From Exiguobacterium qingdaonense (GTDB taxonomy: Bacteria > Bacillota > Bacilli > Exiguobacteriales > Exiguobacteriaceae), in NCBI RefSeq assembly GCF_018617855.1, contig NZ_JACSKY010000001.1, positions 186,001 to 250,000 of the forward strand: 64,000 bases of DNA, written 5' to 3'. Position numbers and translations under genes: made by a program. Positions 1 to 7,792 of this stretch are shown here, piece by piece (position 1 is the first letter of the stretch; each line of letters begins with the position of its first letter). Below the pieces are notes generated by a model. The model was not told the DNA's origin, made no database searches, and saw only the letters and a list, made by a program, of their open reading frames with translations.

Positions 1-573
1 ACGCAATCGCTCCAAAATTGCAAGGTCATACCCGCTTTGCTTTCCGTCTTGGTTCATGGACGTGACAAGGAGTTCACCCGCCCCGAGTGCGGCCACTTGT
101 TTCGCCCATTCGACTGCCAACAGGTCTGTCTTCTGTTTTCCACCATATGTGTACACGTAATATTCGCCGTCTTCAAATTTCACGTCGATTGCGACGACGA
201 TACATTGCGAACCGAAACGATCGGCCGCTTCCCGAATGAGACTTGGGGATTCGACAGCGAGCGTGTTCAACGATACTTTGTCCGCTCCTGCTTTTAATAG
301 TGACGAGATGTCCTCGAGTGAGCGAATCCCACCACCGACCGTCAACGGGATGAATACTTTCCTTGCCACCGCACTGACGACATCGAGCATCGTCTGACGT
401 CGCTCGGTGCTTGCGGTGATGTCGAGAAAGACGAGTTCATCGGCACCGGACTCATCGTAATATTGTGCGATTTCGACCGGATCTCCAATGTCACGCAATT
501 GAACGAATTCAATCCCTTTGACGACACGACCTTCTTTCACATCGAGACAGGGAATAATTCTGCGTTTAAGCAT
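1..573 (-). CDS. hisF: Imidazole glycerol phosphate synthase cyclase subunit HisF (C-terminus cut by window edge)
   Basis: HisF closes the imidazole ring using ammonia from HisH, giving IGP and AICAR in histidine synthesis. The first 191 codons are visible. The translation opens with the (beta/alpha)8-barrel motif [14 protein letters not shown], holding the catalytic Asp near residue 11, and later shows AIDVKFE and [14 protein letters not shown], the second phosphate/acid region. The family is about 250 residues, so roughly 60 C-terminal residues lie beyond position 1. The ATG at 571-573 overlaps the last 8 bases of hisA, so the two are probably translationally coupled. It is the last his gene seen; hisI would be expected further left. 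Confidence 0.97.
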   Translation of the reverse strand, partial: MLKRRIIPCLDVKEGRVVKGIEFVQLRDIGDPVEIAQYYDESGADELVFLDITASTERRQTMLDVVSAVARKVFIPLTVGGGIRSLEDISSLLKAGADKVSLNTLAVESPSLIREAADRFGSQCIVVAIDVKFEDGEYYVYTYGGKQKTDLLAVEWAKQVAALGAGELLVTSMNQDGKQSGYDLAILERLR

Positions 574-1279
574 AACGCGCCTCCCATTCAATCAGTTCAT
601 CGATACTTACTTTACCGGAGAGGAGCGCTTTGCCGACGACCGCCTCATCAATTTTGGCCATCTTCAGTTCCTTCACGTCCTCTTCGGTCGTCACGCCGCC
701 TGAAGCGATCAGGGTGACGTCGACGATTTGACGTAACGCCTTCATTCGAGAAACGTTCGGTCCGCTCAGTTTTCCGTCGGACCCGATGTCGGTGTATAGA
801 ATCGTCTCAATGCCTCGTTTGACGAGGTCTTGGGCGACCGAGATGTCATCGAGCTTTGTCGCTTCCTGCCATCCGTTGATGGCGACCTTCCCGTCATATG
901 CATCGAGTGCCACAGCGACTCGTTTGCCATACTTTTCAATCGCCTTGTCTAAAAAGTCAGGATCCGTGAACGCCTTCGTCCCTAACAGGACACGGTCCGC
1001 ACCTGTTTCCATGACCGCCTCAAGTGACGCTTCTGAACGAATCCCGCCTCCTGTCTGAACGAGGAAGCCAAGAGACTTCGCATAGCGGACGACGTCTAGG
1101 TGACGCGGCTCCCCTGCCTTGGCCCCTTCTAAATCGATCAAGTGAATCATCGGGACTTTCCCTTGCCACGTTTTTAACAGTTCATACGGGTCACCATATT
1201 GCTCTTCAGTTGAAAAGTCGCCTTCTGTCAAACGGACAATCTTGCCTCCAATCAAATCAATGGCGGGTAGTAATCTCAC
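566..1279 (-). CDS. hisA: Phosphoribosylformimino-5-aminoimidazole carboxamide ribotide isomerase HisA
   Basis: HisA isomerises ProFAR to PRFAR, the fourth step of histidine synthesis. The 237-residue product is normal for the family. The catalytic Asp8 sits in [11 protein letters not shown] and the second acid in [14 protein letters not shown]. The open frame extends upstream, but I place the start at GTG 1277-1279: it gives the canonical N-terminus and has a strong AAGGAGG about 9 bases ahead, while the extension has no family resemblance. It overlaps hisH by 23 bases and hisF by 8, as in a compact his operon. Confidence 0.96.
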   Translation of the reverse strand: MRLLPAIDLIGGKIVRLTEGDFSTEEQYGDPYELLKTWQGKVPMIHLIDLEGAKAGEPRHLDVVRYAKSLGFLVQTGGGIRSEASLEAVMETGADRVLLGTKAFTDPDFLDKAIEKYGKRVAVALDAYDGKVAINGWQEATKLDDISVAQDLVKRGIETILYTDIGSDGKLSGPNVSRMKALRQIVDVTLIASGGVTTEEDVKELKMAKIDEAVVGKALLSGKVSIDELIEWEARYA

Positions 1280-1844
1280 GCTCGACCGCCTCCTTCCATT
1301 CTTGAAGTAAACTGAGACCGAACGTCCCGCTCTTTTCCGGGTGAAACTGCATGCCCATGACGAGCCCTTTTTGAACGATTGCGGGAACTTTCTCACCCAT
1401 GTAATCCGCTTCCGCCACAATGTAGGCATCATCTGTCACGGCATGATAAGAATGGACAAAGTAGACATCCTCATCACGAAGGATCGAGTTCCATCCGACG
1501 TGTGGAAGGCGCTTCGCACGCATCCGCTCGACCGTTCCGGGAATCAACCCGAGACCTTTCGTCGGCATGCCTTCCGTGCTCGAATCAAACAAGAGCTGCA
1601 TCCCAAGACAGATCCCTAAAAACGGTTTTTCCGTCGCCATCTTTTGCAATAACGGGATGAGCCCCGTCTGTTCGAGTGATTGCATCGCTTGTGGGAAGGC
1701 CCCGACCCCAGGAAGTAAAATCGCGTCCGCCTCTTCAATTTGATTTGCATCGTTCGTGATCACGACGTGGCAACCGATGGCTTGTAACGCTCGTTCGACG
1801 TTAAATACGTTTCCCATACCATAATCGATGACCGCTACTTTCAT
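1257..1844 (-). CDS. hisH: Imidazole glycerol phosphate synthase glutaminase subunit HisH
   Basis: This class I glutamine amidotransferase supplies ammonia to HisF through the HisF barrel. The 195-residue protein begins AVIDYGMGN, has the oxyanion-hole motif LLPGVGAF near residue 44, the nucleophile Cys79 in FLGICLGMQ, and the His168/Glu170 pair in FHPEK, so the triad is complete. The start ATG overlaps the hisB stop (ATGA at 1841-1844). Its 3' end overlaps the hisA start by 23 bases, which places hisA translation under cover of ribosomes leaving hisH. Confidence 0.97.
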   Translation of the reverse strand: MKVAVIDYGMGNVFNVERALQAIGCHVVITNDANQIEEADAILLPGVGAFPQAMQSLEQTGLIPLLQKMATEKPFLGICLGMQLLFDSSTEGMPTKGLGLIPGTVERMRAKRLPHVGWNSILRDEDVYFVHSYHAVTDDAYIVAEADYMGEKVPAIVQKGLVMGMQFHPEKSGTFGLSLLQEWKEAVEREITTRH

Positions 1845-2428
1845 CCTTCAATCCATCCTTTCGTAGAAGGGAGACGGTTCGTCCCATCGCTCGAGACCGC
1901 CTCGGCAAGTGCTCGTCCGAACGCTTTGAACAACCCTTCAATCATGTGATGTGAGTTCGACCCGTAAAGGACAGCTAGATGCAGTGTGAGTCGACCATTC
2001 ATGGCAACGGCCCGAAAGAACTCTTCGGCGAGTTCGGTATCAAAATCACCGAGTTTCGGATTGCGAATGTCCGCTTGATAGACGAGGAAGGGACGCCCTG
2101 ACACATCGATGACCGCTCGAGCTAACGTCTCATCCATCGGCATATAGCTCGACCCGTAGCGACGGATCCCGACTTTGTCCCCGAGTGACTTGGCGATGAG
2201 CTGACCGAGTGCGATCCCGACATCCTCGACCGTATGGTGGGCATCGACCCACGTATCGCCTTCCACTTTCACGCTTAAGTCCATCTGACTGTGAAAGGCA
2301 AGCAACGTCAACATGTGATCGAAGAAGCCGACCCCCGTTTGGATCGAACTTTCACCGGTTCCGTCCAGATTTAATTGAATATCAATTTTTGTCTCTTTCG
2401 TCTCACGCTTTAGTTCAGCTGTTCTCAA
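1841..2428 (-). CDS. hisB: Imidazoleglycerol-phosphate dehydratase HisB
   Basis: HisB dehydrates IGP to imidazole acetol phosphate. The 195-residue protein is the monofunctional form, with no phosphatase domain; HisK at 6281 provides that activity. The metal-binding motifs FDHMLTLLAFHS, DAHHTVEDVGIALG and NSHHMIEGLFKAFGRA are all present. The start is TTG at 2426-2428, preceded by GAGGTG, and lies 14 bases inside hisC. The stop is shared with the hisH start as ATGA. Confidence 0.97.
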   Translation of the reverse strand: MRTAELKRETKETKIDIQLNLDGTGESSIQTGVGFFDHMLTLLAFHSQMDLSVKVEGDTWVDAHHTVEDVGIALGQLIAKSLGDKVGIRRYGSSYMPMDETLARAVIDVSGRPFLVYQADIRNPKLGDFDTELAEEFFRAVAMNGRLTLHLAVLYGSNSHHMIEGLFKAFGRALAEAVSSDGTNRLPSTKGWIEG

Positions 2429-3431
2429 CAGAATTCACCTCTTCAATCGTTTGTCTGATATAGGCATACGCCTCATCTGTCCCTGCACTGACACGTAATC
2501 CATCCGGAAACGCACGTACATGGACGCCTTTTTCTAGGAAGCGGGATGCCCATCCCTCACTGTCATCGGTTTTGACATAGACAAAGTTGGCACGGCTCGG
2601 TAAAATCTCACCGATTGGTCGTAACAACTCGGTTAATTTCTCCCGTTGCGCCGAATGGAACCGAATCGACTCTTGGATATACGTCTCATCACGCAATACA
2701 ACGTTGGCGACCGCAGCACTGAGTCCGCTCACATTGAACGGTGAACGGAAGCGGTCGATCTGTTCGATGATTTCTTCAGATGCAATCATGAACCCAATCC
2801 GGAGGTTCGCTAGACCGAACGCTTTCGATAACGTCCGTAAAATGATGACGTTCGCATGTTCGTTCAACCGTGATACAAATGAATCTTTCATCGTAAAATC
2901 GATATACGCTTCATCTACGACGAGGTAAGGGACACGTGTCGCAATGTCAGACAGTTCGTCAAGTGTCCACATCTTGCCGGTCGGATTATTCGGATTCGAG
3001 ATTAAGACGAGCTTCGGCTCAGTCGTTTGAATGACTTTGATGAGTGACTCGTAACTCAAACCGTTCTCACTCGGCTGCGTGAACTGCCCTCTCGCAATTT
3101 GTGTGTAAATGCCGTACATCGAGAAGTCTGGAGCCGGTGCGACCACACGCTCTTCCGTATCTAAAATGGCTTGACTTAAGATGGCCAATAGCTCGTCGCT
3201 ACCGCTCCCGACCATCAGTTGTGTCGCCTCAACTCCCGCATAGTTGGCATAACTCGCTTTTAAAGCCAGTAATTCTTCGACCGGATAACGGCTTAGTGCT
3301 TCGAGTGACACGTCTCGAATCACTAGTTCTAGCCGTTCTGGTAGCGGATATTGACTTTCATTTTGATTGAGCGCGTATCCTGAAACGGCATGCGGCACAT
3401 AACGAGGGATGTTCTCATAATTTCGTCTCAT
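2415..3431 (-). CDS. hisC: Histidinol-phosphate aminotransferase HisC
   Basis: HisC is a PLP-dependent fold-type I aminotransferase that converts imidazole acetol phosphate to histidinol phosphate. In the 338 residues I see ISNPNNPTG near 145-152, VVDEAYIDF (Asp173, Tyr176) and the Schiff-base Lys203 in LRTLSKAFGLANLRIG. The length is slightly below the usual 350-360. It overlaps the hisD stop by ATGA and hisB by 14 bases. Its place between hisD and hisB differs from B. subtilis, where hisC is in the aro-trp supraoperon and also serves tyrosine and phenylalanine synthesis; a wider substrate role here is possible but not shown. Confidence 0.95.
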   Translation of the reverse strand: MRRNYENIPRYVPHAVSGYALNQNESQYPLPERLELVIRDVSLEALSRYPVEELLALKASYANYAGVEATQLMVGSGSDELLAILSQAILDTEERVVAPAPDFSMYGIYTQIARGQFTQPSENGLSYESLIKVIQTTEPKLVLISNPNNPTGKMWTLDELSDIATRVPYLVVDEAYIDFTMKDSFVSRLNEHANVIILRTLSKAFGLANLRIGFMIASEEIIEQIDRFRSPFNVSGLSAAVANVVLRDETYIQESIRFHSAQREKLTELLRPIGEILPSRANFVYVKTDDSEGWASRFLEKGVHVRAFPDGLRVSAGTDEAYAYIRQTIEEVNSVENS

Positions 3432-4645
3432 TTGTCCTCCATCCGAACAGCCATCGCACGGGCATGTCCTTCTAATTGTTCCTGTTTGGCGATTCGAATC
3501 GCAGCTTTTGTAACCGTCTCATCAAGTTCTTTCATCTCGAGGAACGTTTGGCGACGATAAAAGTCGTCAACCGACAGGCCGCTCGAGAATCGGGCCGTCC
3601 CACTCGTCGGCAAGACGTGGTTCGGTCCGGCGATATAATCTCCGAACGCTTCCGCAGCCTCGTGTCCGAGGAAGAATGACCCACCGTGTCGAATCGCTCT
3701 CATCAACGTCTCAGGATCTTTGACAGCGAGCTGAACGTGCTCGGCAGCCATCGTGTTCGCATACTCGATTGCTCCTTCGATTGTCCGATACGAGACACCA
3801 CCTCGTTTCAATGACTCTCTTGCAATCTCCTGGCGTGGTAATAGCGTCAGTTGTCTCTCAAGCTCTTGCTCCACTTGATCACGGAGGATTTCTGACGTGA
3901 CGAGTGCGATCGCCGTCGCCTCCACGTCATGTTCCGCTTGTGCGAGCAAATCGGCAGCGACCCATTTCGGGTTCGCCGTTTCGTCGGCGATAATCAACAC
4001 CTCGGACGGTCCGGCGACCGAGTCGATGCCGACAATGTGAGATACGAGCGCTTTCGCTGTCGCGACATACGCATTACCGGGACCAACAATCTTATCGACC
4101 GGACGAATCGTTTCTGTCCCGTATGCGAGTGCGGCAACGGCTTGTGCGCCTCCGACGAGATAACATTCATCGGCTCCGGCGATTTTGGCTGCAATCAATA
4201 GGGAGATGTCGATGCCGTCTTTTTTAGGTGGGGTGACCATGACCACTCGTTTCACACCGGCCACTTTCGCCGGAATGATGTTCATGAGTACGCTCGATGG
4301 ATAGACGGCTGTCCCGCCCGGTACATAAACACCGACGGAATCAAGTGCCATATATCGCCGACCGAGTCGAAACATCGTGTCTTCGATCTTCTCATCTGGT
4401 CTCACTTGGTGAGCATGGAACGCTCGAATTCGTTCAGCCGCCAGCGTCAACGCTTCCGTCAACTCTTCATAAGCTGGTGGGGGGGTAAAACGGGACAAAT
4501 CGATTGATTCGATTGTGTCGACACCGTCAAATTGTCGCGTCCATTCTAAAAGTGCCTCATCCCCGCGCGCTTCGATTGATTCTACAATCGGTTTCACCGC
4601 CTCTGACCATGCCTCACGCCGTGACCGATTCGTTTCTGTACTCAT
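3428..4645 (-). CDS. hisD: Histidinol dehydrogenase HisD
   Basis: HisD oxidises histidinol to histidine in two NAD-dependent, zinc-dependent steps. The 405-residue product carries YVPGGTAVYPSSVLM, VVMVTPPKK, KIVGPGNAYVATAK, SVAGPSEVLI and AAEHVQLAV, the conserved HisD blocks. The open frame extends upstream to 4678, but ATG 4643-4645 is preferred because GGGGGAG lies just upstream and it overlaps the hisG stop as ATGA. The C-terminal region DYIAGPNHVLPTSG is intact. Confidence 0.96.
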   Translation of the reverse strand: MSTETNRSRREAWSEAVKPIVESIEARGDEALLEWTRQFDGVDTIESIDLSRFTPPPAYEELTEALTLAAERIRAFHAHQVRPDEKIEDTMFRLGRRYMALDSVGVYVPGGTAVYPSSVLMNIIPAKVAGVKRVVMVTPPKKDGIDISLLIAAKIAGADECYLVGGAQAVAALAYGTETIRPVDKIVGPGNAYVATAKALVSHIVGIDSVAGPSEVLIIADETANPKWVAADLLAQAEHDVEATAIALVTSEILRDQVEQELERQLTLLPRQEIARESLKRGGVSYRTIEGAIEYANTMAAEHVQLAVKDPETLMRAIRHGGSFFLGHEAAEAFGDYIAGPNHVLPTSGTARFSSGLSVDDFYRRQTFLEMKELDETVTKAAIRIAKQEQLEGHARAMAVRMEDK

Positions 4646-5250
4646 ACATTCTCCCCCTGACTGAGCTTTCGAATCCATGACTTCAGTTCGTCGGGTTGAT
4701 CCGCTAAAGCCGTTTCACTCGTAATGAACTTTGCATTGATGGAAAAAATCGTCTCATATTCTTCTAAGTCGTTCGCGGCCAATGTCGCACCTGTTTCGAC
4801 GATGTCGACGATGCAATCGGCAAGCCCTGTGAGCGGTGCGAGTTCGACCGAACCATTTAACGCGATGACTTCCACATTCTGTCGTTTCGATGCGAAGTGT
4901 GAGATGGCGATGTTTGGATATTTGCTCGCCACTTTTAATTTTTTCGTCCCGTTACTTCGCGCGATCGGTCCACATACGGCCATCCGACAGCGACCGAACG
5001 GTAAATCGACGACCTCGAGCACACCAGGCGTCTTCTCTCGTAAAATATCGCCACCGACAATACCGACATCCGCCGCACCGTGCATCACATACTTATAGAC
5101 ATCGTCCCCTTTAACGAAAATAAATTCATGATTCCTTACTTGTACCGTCAGCTCGCGTCCACGTGTTTCCGGCCATACCGGTAAATCACGTTCAACGAAA
5201 TATTGACGGGCCGCCTTTTCGATTCGTCCCTTCGCGACCGCTACTTTCAT
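4642..5250 (-). CDS. hisG: ATP phosphoribosyltransferase catalytic subunit HisG, short form
   Basis: HisG condenses ATP with PRPP, the committed step of histidine synthesis. At 202 residues it is the short form, which lacks the C-terminal regulatory domain and needs HisZ for activity and feedback control by histidine; hisZ is immediately upstream. The motifs GAADVGIVGGDIL near residue 55 and DCIVDIVETGATLAANDLEE near 145-165 (the PRPP-binding loop) are clear. The start ATG overlaps the hisZ stop (ATGA) with GAGGTG ahead. The short length is normal for this form, not a truncation. Confidence 0.96.
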   Translation of the reverse strand: MKVAVAKGRIEKAARQYFVERDLPVWPETRGRELTVQVRNHEFIFVKGDDVYKYVMHGAADVGIVGGDILREKTPGVLEVVDLPFGRCRMAVCGPIARSNGTKKLKVASKYPNIAISHFASKRQNVEVIALNGSVELAPLTGLADCIVDIVETGATLAANDLEEYETIFSINAKFITSETALADQPDELKSWIRKLSQGENV

Positions 5251-6170
5251 TTGATCACCTCATCTAACTGCTCTAAATCAAGTGACATCCCGAACGCCCG
5301 TCTTGAGTGTCCAAAATGTCCATATAGCGAATCATACCGTCCCCCCGATAGGACACGTTTCCCTTCGATACTACCTGTCACAGTCAAACCAGAGTAATAG
5401 TCAAAATCTCCGGTCTGACCGAAATCGTAAGACACACTCAATCCGATCGCACGCAAATGTTTTACTGCCTCATCGACTTCATCGATTGCTTCTTTTAATG
5501 ATACCGGTGCGTCAGCCTGCAGCTCTTCAAGTGCAGAGTTCCCAATCAAGAATGGTAGTTTCGCAATCAATGGATAGCGATACGTCTCAGCGAGTTCACG
5601 TAATGACTCCAAATTGCGGAGAGCCAATATCTTTCGGAATGTCCGCTCTTGAATTCCCGTTTCTTTCGCAATGAGCGAGATGACAGAGGCAGATCCGATT
5701 TTGATTGTTAATCGGTCATTCGGCAGGACTCCTTCTGTCATATCGAGAAAAGATTCAATCAGATGACTATCTCTCTCTTCTCCGTCGACCCACTCGAGTC
5801 CGAGCTGTTGCCGTTCATGCGGTTGTCCCGAATGTTTGACAGTCCGACGGTAGACGGCACCAGCGTAAGCGACACGCATCGGTTGATCCCCGTCTGCCAA
5901 CTTTCTTGCGATTTGTAATGTATAGTCAGGCCGCATGACGAGAAGTTCCCCGTCATTGCCGAACAATCGATAATAAGCCGACTCGTCAAAGAGCGCCAAG
6001 TTTTGATAATGAGAATAATATTCGAGTAGCGGTGGATCGATGACTGCATAACCGCTCGCTTCCGCCTTCTCTAAAAATGACAACATCCATCGTTTCGGAC
6101 GGATGACATCTCCTGATTGAAGTTCATACCAGCCTTCTGGAATCGAACCTTTCGAATTAGACCAAATCAT
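5247..6170 (-). CDS. hisZ: ATP phosphoribosyltransferase regulatory subunit HisZ
   Basis: HisZ is a paralogue of class II histidyl-tRNA synthetase that has lost tRNA charging and forms a hetero-octamer with short HisG. The roughly 307 residues show class II features: MRPDYTLQIARKLA (motif 2-like region), YAGAVYRRT, and SGGRYDSLYGHFG near the C-terminus. I chose ATG 6168-6170 because AAAGGGTGG sits about 6 bases upstream; a GTG nine bases earlier would lie inside that ribosome binding site. It is the first gene of the operon, behind the promoter at 6196-6223. Confidence 0.94.
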   Translation of the reverse strand: MIWSNSKGSIPEGWYELQSGDVIRPKRWMLSFLEKAEASGYAVIDPPLLEYYSHYQNLALFDESAYYRLFGNDGELLVMRPDYTLQIARKLADGDQPMRVAYAGAVYRRTVKHSGQPHERQQLGLEWVDGEERDSHLIESFLDMTEGVLPNDRLTIKIGSASVISLIAKETGIQERTFRKILALRNLESLRELAETYRYPLIAKLPFLIGNSALEELQADAPVSLKEAIDEVDEAVKHLRAIGLSVSYDFGQTGDFDYYSGLTVTGSIEGKRVLSGGRYDSLYGHFGHSRRAFGMSLDLEQLDEVIK

Positions 6171-6195
6171 AATACCCACCCTTTATCTTGTTATC

Positions 6196-6223
6196 ACTTT
6201 ACCAAACTAAAGTATTGTGTTAA
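6196..6223 (-). promoter_or_regulatory. Candidate sigma-A promoter of the his operon
   Basis: On the minus strand TTAACA (6218-6223) is followed after 16 bases by TAAAGT (6196-6201), with TG one base before the -10 box (extended -10). The predicted start near 6190 leaves a leader of about 20 bases before hisZ, so there is no room for a T-box. The -35 box lies inside the inverted repeat at 6216-6237. Confidence 0.55.
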
Positions 6224-6226
6224 ATT
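6198..6226 (+). promoter_or_regulatory. Candidate sigma-A promoter of hisK, back to back with the his promoter
   Basis: On the plus strand TTTACC (6198-6203), a 17-base spacer and TAAATT (6221-6226), with TG one base before the -10 box. It shares most of its length with the his operon promoter on the other strand, so the two could compete for polymerase or be controlled together. Confidence 0.45.
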
Positions 6227-6237
6227 TATCAAACACA
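6216..6237. promoter_or_regulatory. Inverted repeat in the hisZ-hisK divergent promoter region
   Basis: TGTGTT and AACACA, perfect 6-base arms separated by 10 bases, cover the hisZ -35 box and the hisK -10 box. A dimeric repressor here could block both promoters. I do not recognise the operator, and the arms are short enough to occur by chance. Confidence 0.35.
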
Positions 6238-6280
6238 GTCACAGCTGTCAACCGATTGAACTGAAAAGGACGTGAAACCA

Positions 6281-7099
6281 ATGTTTAACTTCACCCATGA
6301 TGGTCATGTGCATACACCGTATTGTCCACACGGCACGAAAGACCCGATTGAACACTATATTCAAGTCGGGATCGGGAAAGGCCTGCAAACGATGACGTTC
6401 ACAGAACATGCGCCATTCCCCCGAGCGTTCAGCGACCCTGTACCGAATCAAGATTCAGCGATGTCGATTGACCTTCTTCCTGATTACCTCGATACGTTGC
6501 ATGAGATGAAACAACATTATAAGGATTCCATTGACATAAAAGTCGGGCTAGAGGTCGACTTGTTGCCACATCTAGAAGAAGAGACGATTGATTTACTAAA
6601 ACCGTACGCACCGTTACTCGATGAAGTCATTTTGTCACAACACTTCTTATATGTAGATAATCTATACATGCCCGTCGATTATTCTGCTGAAACGTTTGAC
6701 GACCTTGTTCGAACGCTCGGTTCATTCGAGGACGTCACGAAAGCTTACTATGACTCGATTGCACGTAGTCTCGTCTTCCCGTGGGAAGACATCCGTGTCG
6801 CTCGAATCGGTCATCTTGACCTCCCAATCAAATATCAAAAGAACTATGACTGGGATCGTTCGCTAGTAAAACAAGAGGAAGAACGTCTCTTGCGTGTGAT
6901 CGCCGACCAAGGATTCGGGCTTGATTTCAATACGGCCGGGCTAAGAAAGCCTGATTGCGGTGAGGCTTACGTTACAGGTCTCGCAAAAATCGCCAATCAG
7001 TTACACATTCCATTCACGTTAGGGTCGGACGCACATCTCGCAAACGATGTTGCATCTGGATTCGATGTCATTGCACAAAAAAAAGCCACGTTCCTGTGA
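6281..7099 (+). CDS. hisK: Histidinol-phosphatase, PHP family HisK
   Basis: HisK removes phosphate from histidinol phosphate, the step just before HisD. The 272-residue protein has the PHP metal motifs: DGHVHTPYCPHG at the N-terminus, FTEHAPFP near residue 45, GLEVDLLPH near 90, RIGHLDLP near 180 and LGSDAHLAND near the C-terminus. ATG 6281 is preferred to the upstream GTG at 6272 because AAAGGA (6265-6270) lies 10 bases before the ATG but only 1 before the GTG. It is divergent from the his operon and ends inside the hairpin terminator. Confidence 0.94.
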   Translation: MFNFTHDGHVHTPYCPHGTKDPIEHYIQVGIGKGLQTMTFTEHAPFPRAFSDPVPNQDSAMSIDLLPDYLDTLHEMKQHYKDSIDIKVGLEVDLLPHLEEETIDLLKPYAPLLDEVILSQHFLYVDNLYMPVDYSAETFDDLVRTLGSFEDVTKAYYDSIARSLVFPWEDIRVARIGHLDLPIKYQKNYDWDRSLVKQEEERLLRVIADQGFGLDFNTAGLRKPDCGEAYVTGLAKIANQLHIPFTLGSDAHLANDVASGFDVIAQKKATFL

Positions 7100-7179
7100 A
7101 CGTGGCTTTTGACAGCGATCTAGCAATCTAGATCCCCATGCTATGGTTGACAACGATATGGCGTTCCATTTCTTCATCT
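7075..7179 (-). ncRNA. Candidate small RNA convergent with hisK
   Basis: A good promoter at 7186-7213 predicts a minus-strand start near 7179. The transcript would contain a perfect 7-bp hairpin (7117-7134, GATCTAG arms, 4-base loop) and end in the strong hairpin at 7081-7110 followed by 8 U, about 105 nt in all. The last part is antisense to the 3' end of hisK. A peptide frame of 20 codons (ATG at 7188-7190, ending about 7128) exists, but its ATG lies inside the -10 box and no ribosome binding site precedes it, so I favour RNA over protein. Confidence 0.45.
7081..7110. terminator. Bidirectional terminator at the end of hisK
   Basis: A perfect 12-bp stem (7081-7092 with 7099-7110) and 6-base loop, with A-run and T-run on either side. 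The hisK stop codon lies at the loop edge. It should stop hisK on the plus strand and the candidate small RNA on the minus strand. Confidence 0.85.
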
Positions 7180-7185
7180 GTATAC

Positions 7186-7213
7186 ATCATACCACATCAA
7201 ATGATAGTTGCAA
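7186..7213 (-). promoter_or_regulatory. Promoter of the candidate small RNA
   Basis: Minus-strand TTGCAA (7208-7213), 16-base spacer, TATGAT (7186-7191) with TG one base ahead. This is among the best sigma-A matches in the window, yet it faces only about 100 bases before a terminator. Confidence 0.6.
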
Positions 7214-7216
7214 TAA

Positions 7217-7241
7217 AAAAGGGTGAAGATTTCACCCTTTT
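7217..7241 (-). terminator. Terminator of the 7244-7594 gene
   Basis: An 11-bp perfect stem (7217-7227 with 7231-7241), 3-base loop, followed on the minus strand by T6. It isolates the hypothetical gene from the small RNA promoter just downstream. Confidence 0.85.
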
Positions 7242-7243
7242 AA

Positions 7244-7594
7244 TCACATCGCTGCGTATAACGTTTTTAAGTCATTTGTCGCTGATTCGTCCATTTGGAG
7301 AGCCACGAGCTCGACATATTCAAGCGCCGGATCTTTATCGTCCGATAAGGCAACGATTTCTGCTGCCGCTTTATCAAGTGCCAACAAGATGCCTGATACG
7401 CCAAGAGTCGGATAGAAACGGAGTAACGCACGAACATGCTTTATTTCAGACACTTCGTTGCCGTTGATCGTCAACGATTTCACTGCCAATTCCTTATGCA
7501 TGCCGATCGCGAATTTATCTTCCCACACTTCTTCCAAAGTGATTAAGGCTTCTACTTCATATGCACCATCTGTAAAACGAACGAGTTTTTCCAT
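7244..7594 (-). CDS. Hypothetical protein, 116 residues
   Basis: I do not recognise this family. The product is soluble, acidic and without signal peptide or membrane segment. Its pattern (alternating strands in the first half such as VRFTDGAYEVEALITLEEV and KSLTINGNEVSEIKHV, then two helices) suggests a small alpha/beta domain. ATG 7592-7594 is preferred over an upstream in-frame ATG because GAGGGG is positioned ahead of it. It is a single-gene unit with its own terminator. Confidence 0.75.
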   Translation of the reverse strand: MEKLVRFTDGAYEVEALITLEEVWEDKFAIGMHKELAVKSLTINGNEVSEIKHVRALLRFYPTLGVSGILLALDKAAAEIVALSDDKDPALEYVELVALQMDESATNDLKTLYAAM

Positions 7595-7711
7595 AATCAA
7601 ATTCCCCTCTCTTGAATCTAATTTCATTATAAATGAGATTTCAGAGAATATATTGTGAAATATTGAACATTATGTGTAAAATATGTCTCACTTCATATTG
7701 AACAAAAAAAG

Positions 7712-7729
7712 GCCCCTTAGAGAAGGGGC
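7712..7729 (-). terminator. Terminator after the dCMP deaminase-like gene
   Basis: Stem GCCCCTT/AAGGGGC with a 4-base loop and T7 on the minus strand; about 60 bases past the stop at 7793. Confidence 0.8.
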
Positions 7730-7792
7730 GAATAATGGAAGAGTAAAACACCATTGGCAGTACATTAATAATATATCACTTAATGAAAACGT

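Noticed and set aside
4642-5250. HisG looked truncated (about 200 residues against about 290 in E. coli)
   Set aside because: It is the normal short form that works with HisZ, and hisZ is the adjacent gene.
6171-6280. T-box or histidine leader peptide before hisZ
   Set aside because: The region is only about 110 bases long, shared by two promoters, and holds no T-box core or run of His codons.
7126-7190. 20-codon peptide frame in the candidate small RNA
   Set aside because: Its ATG lies within the -10 box of the predicted promoter and no ribosome binding site precedes it, so RNA is the better explanation unless transcription starts further upstream.
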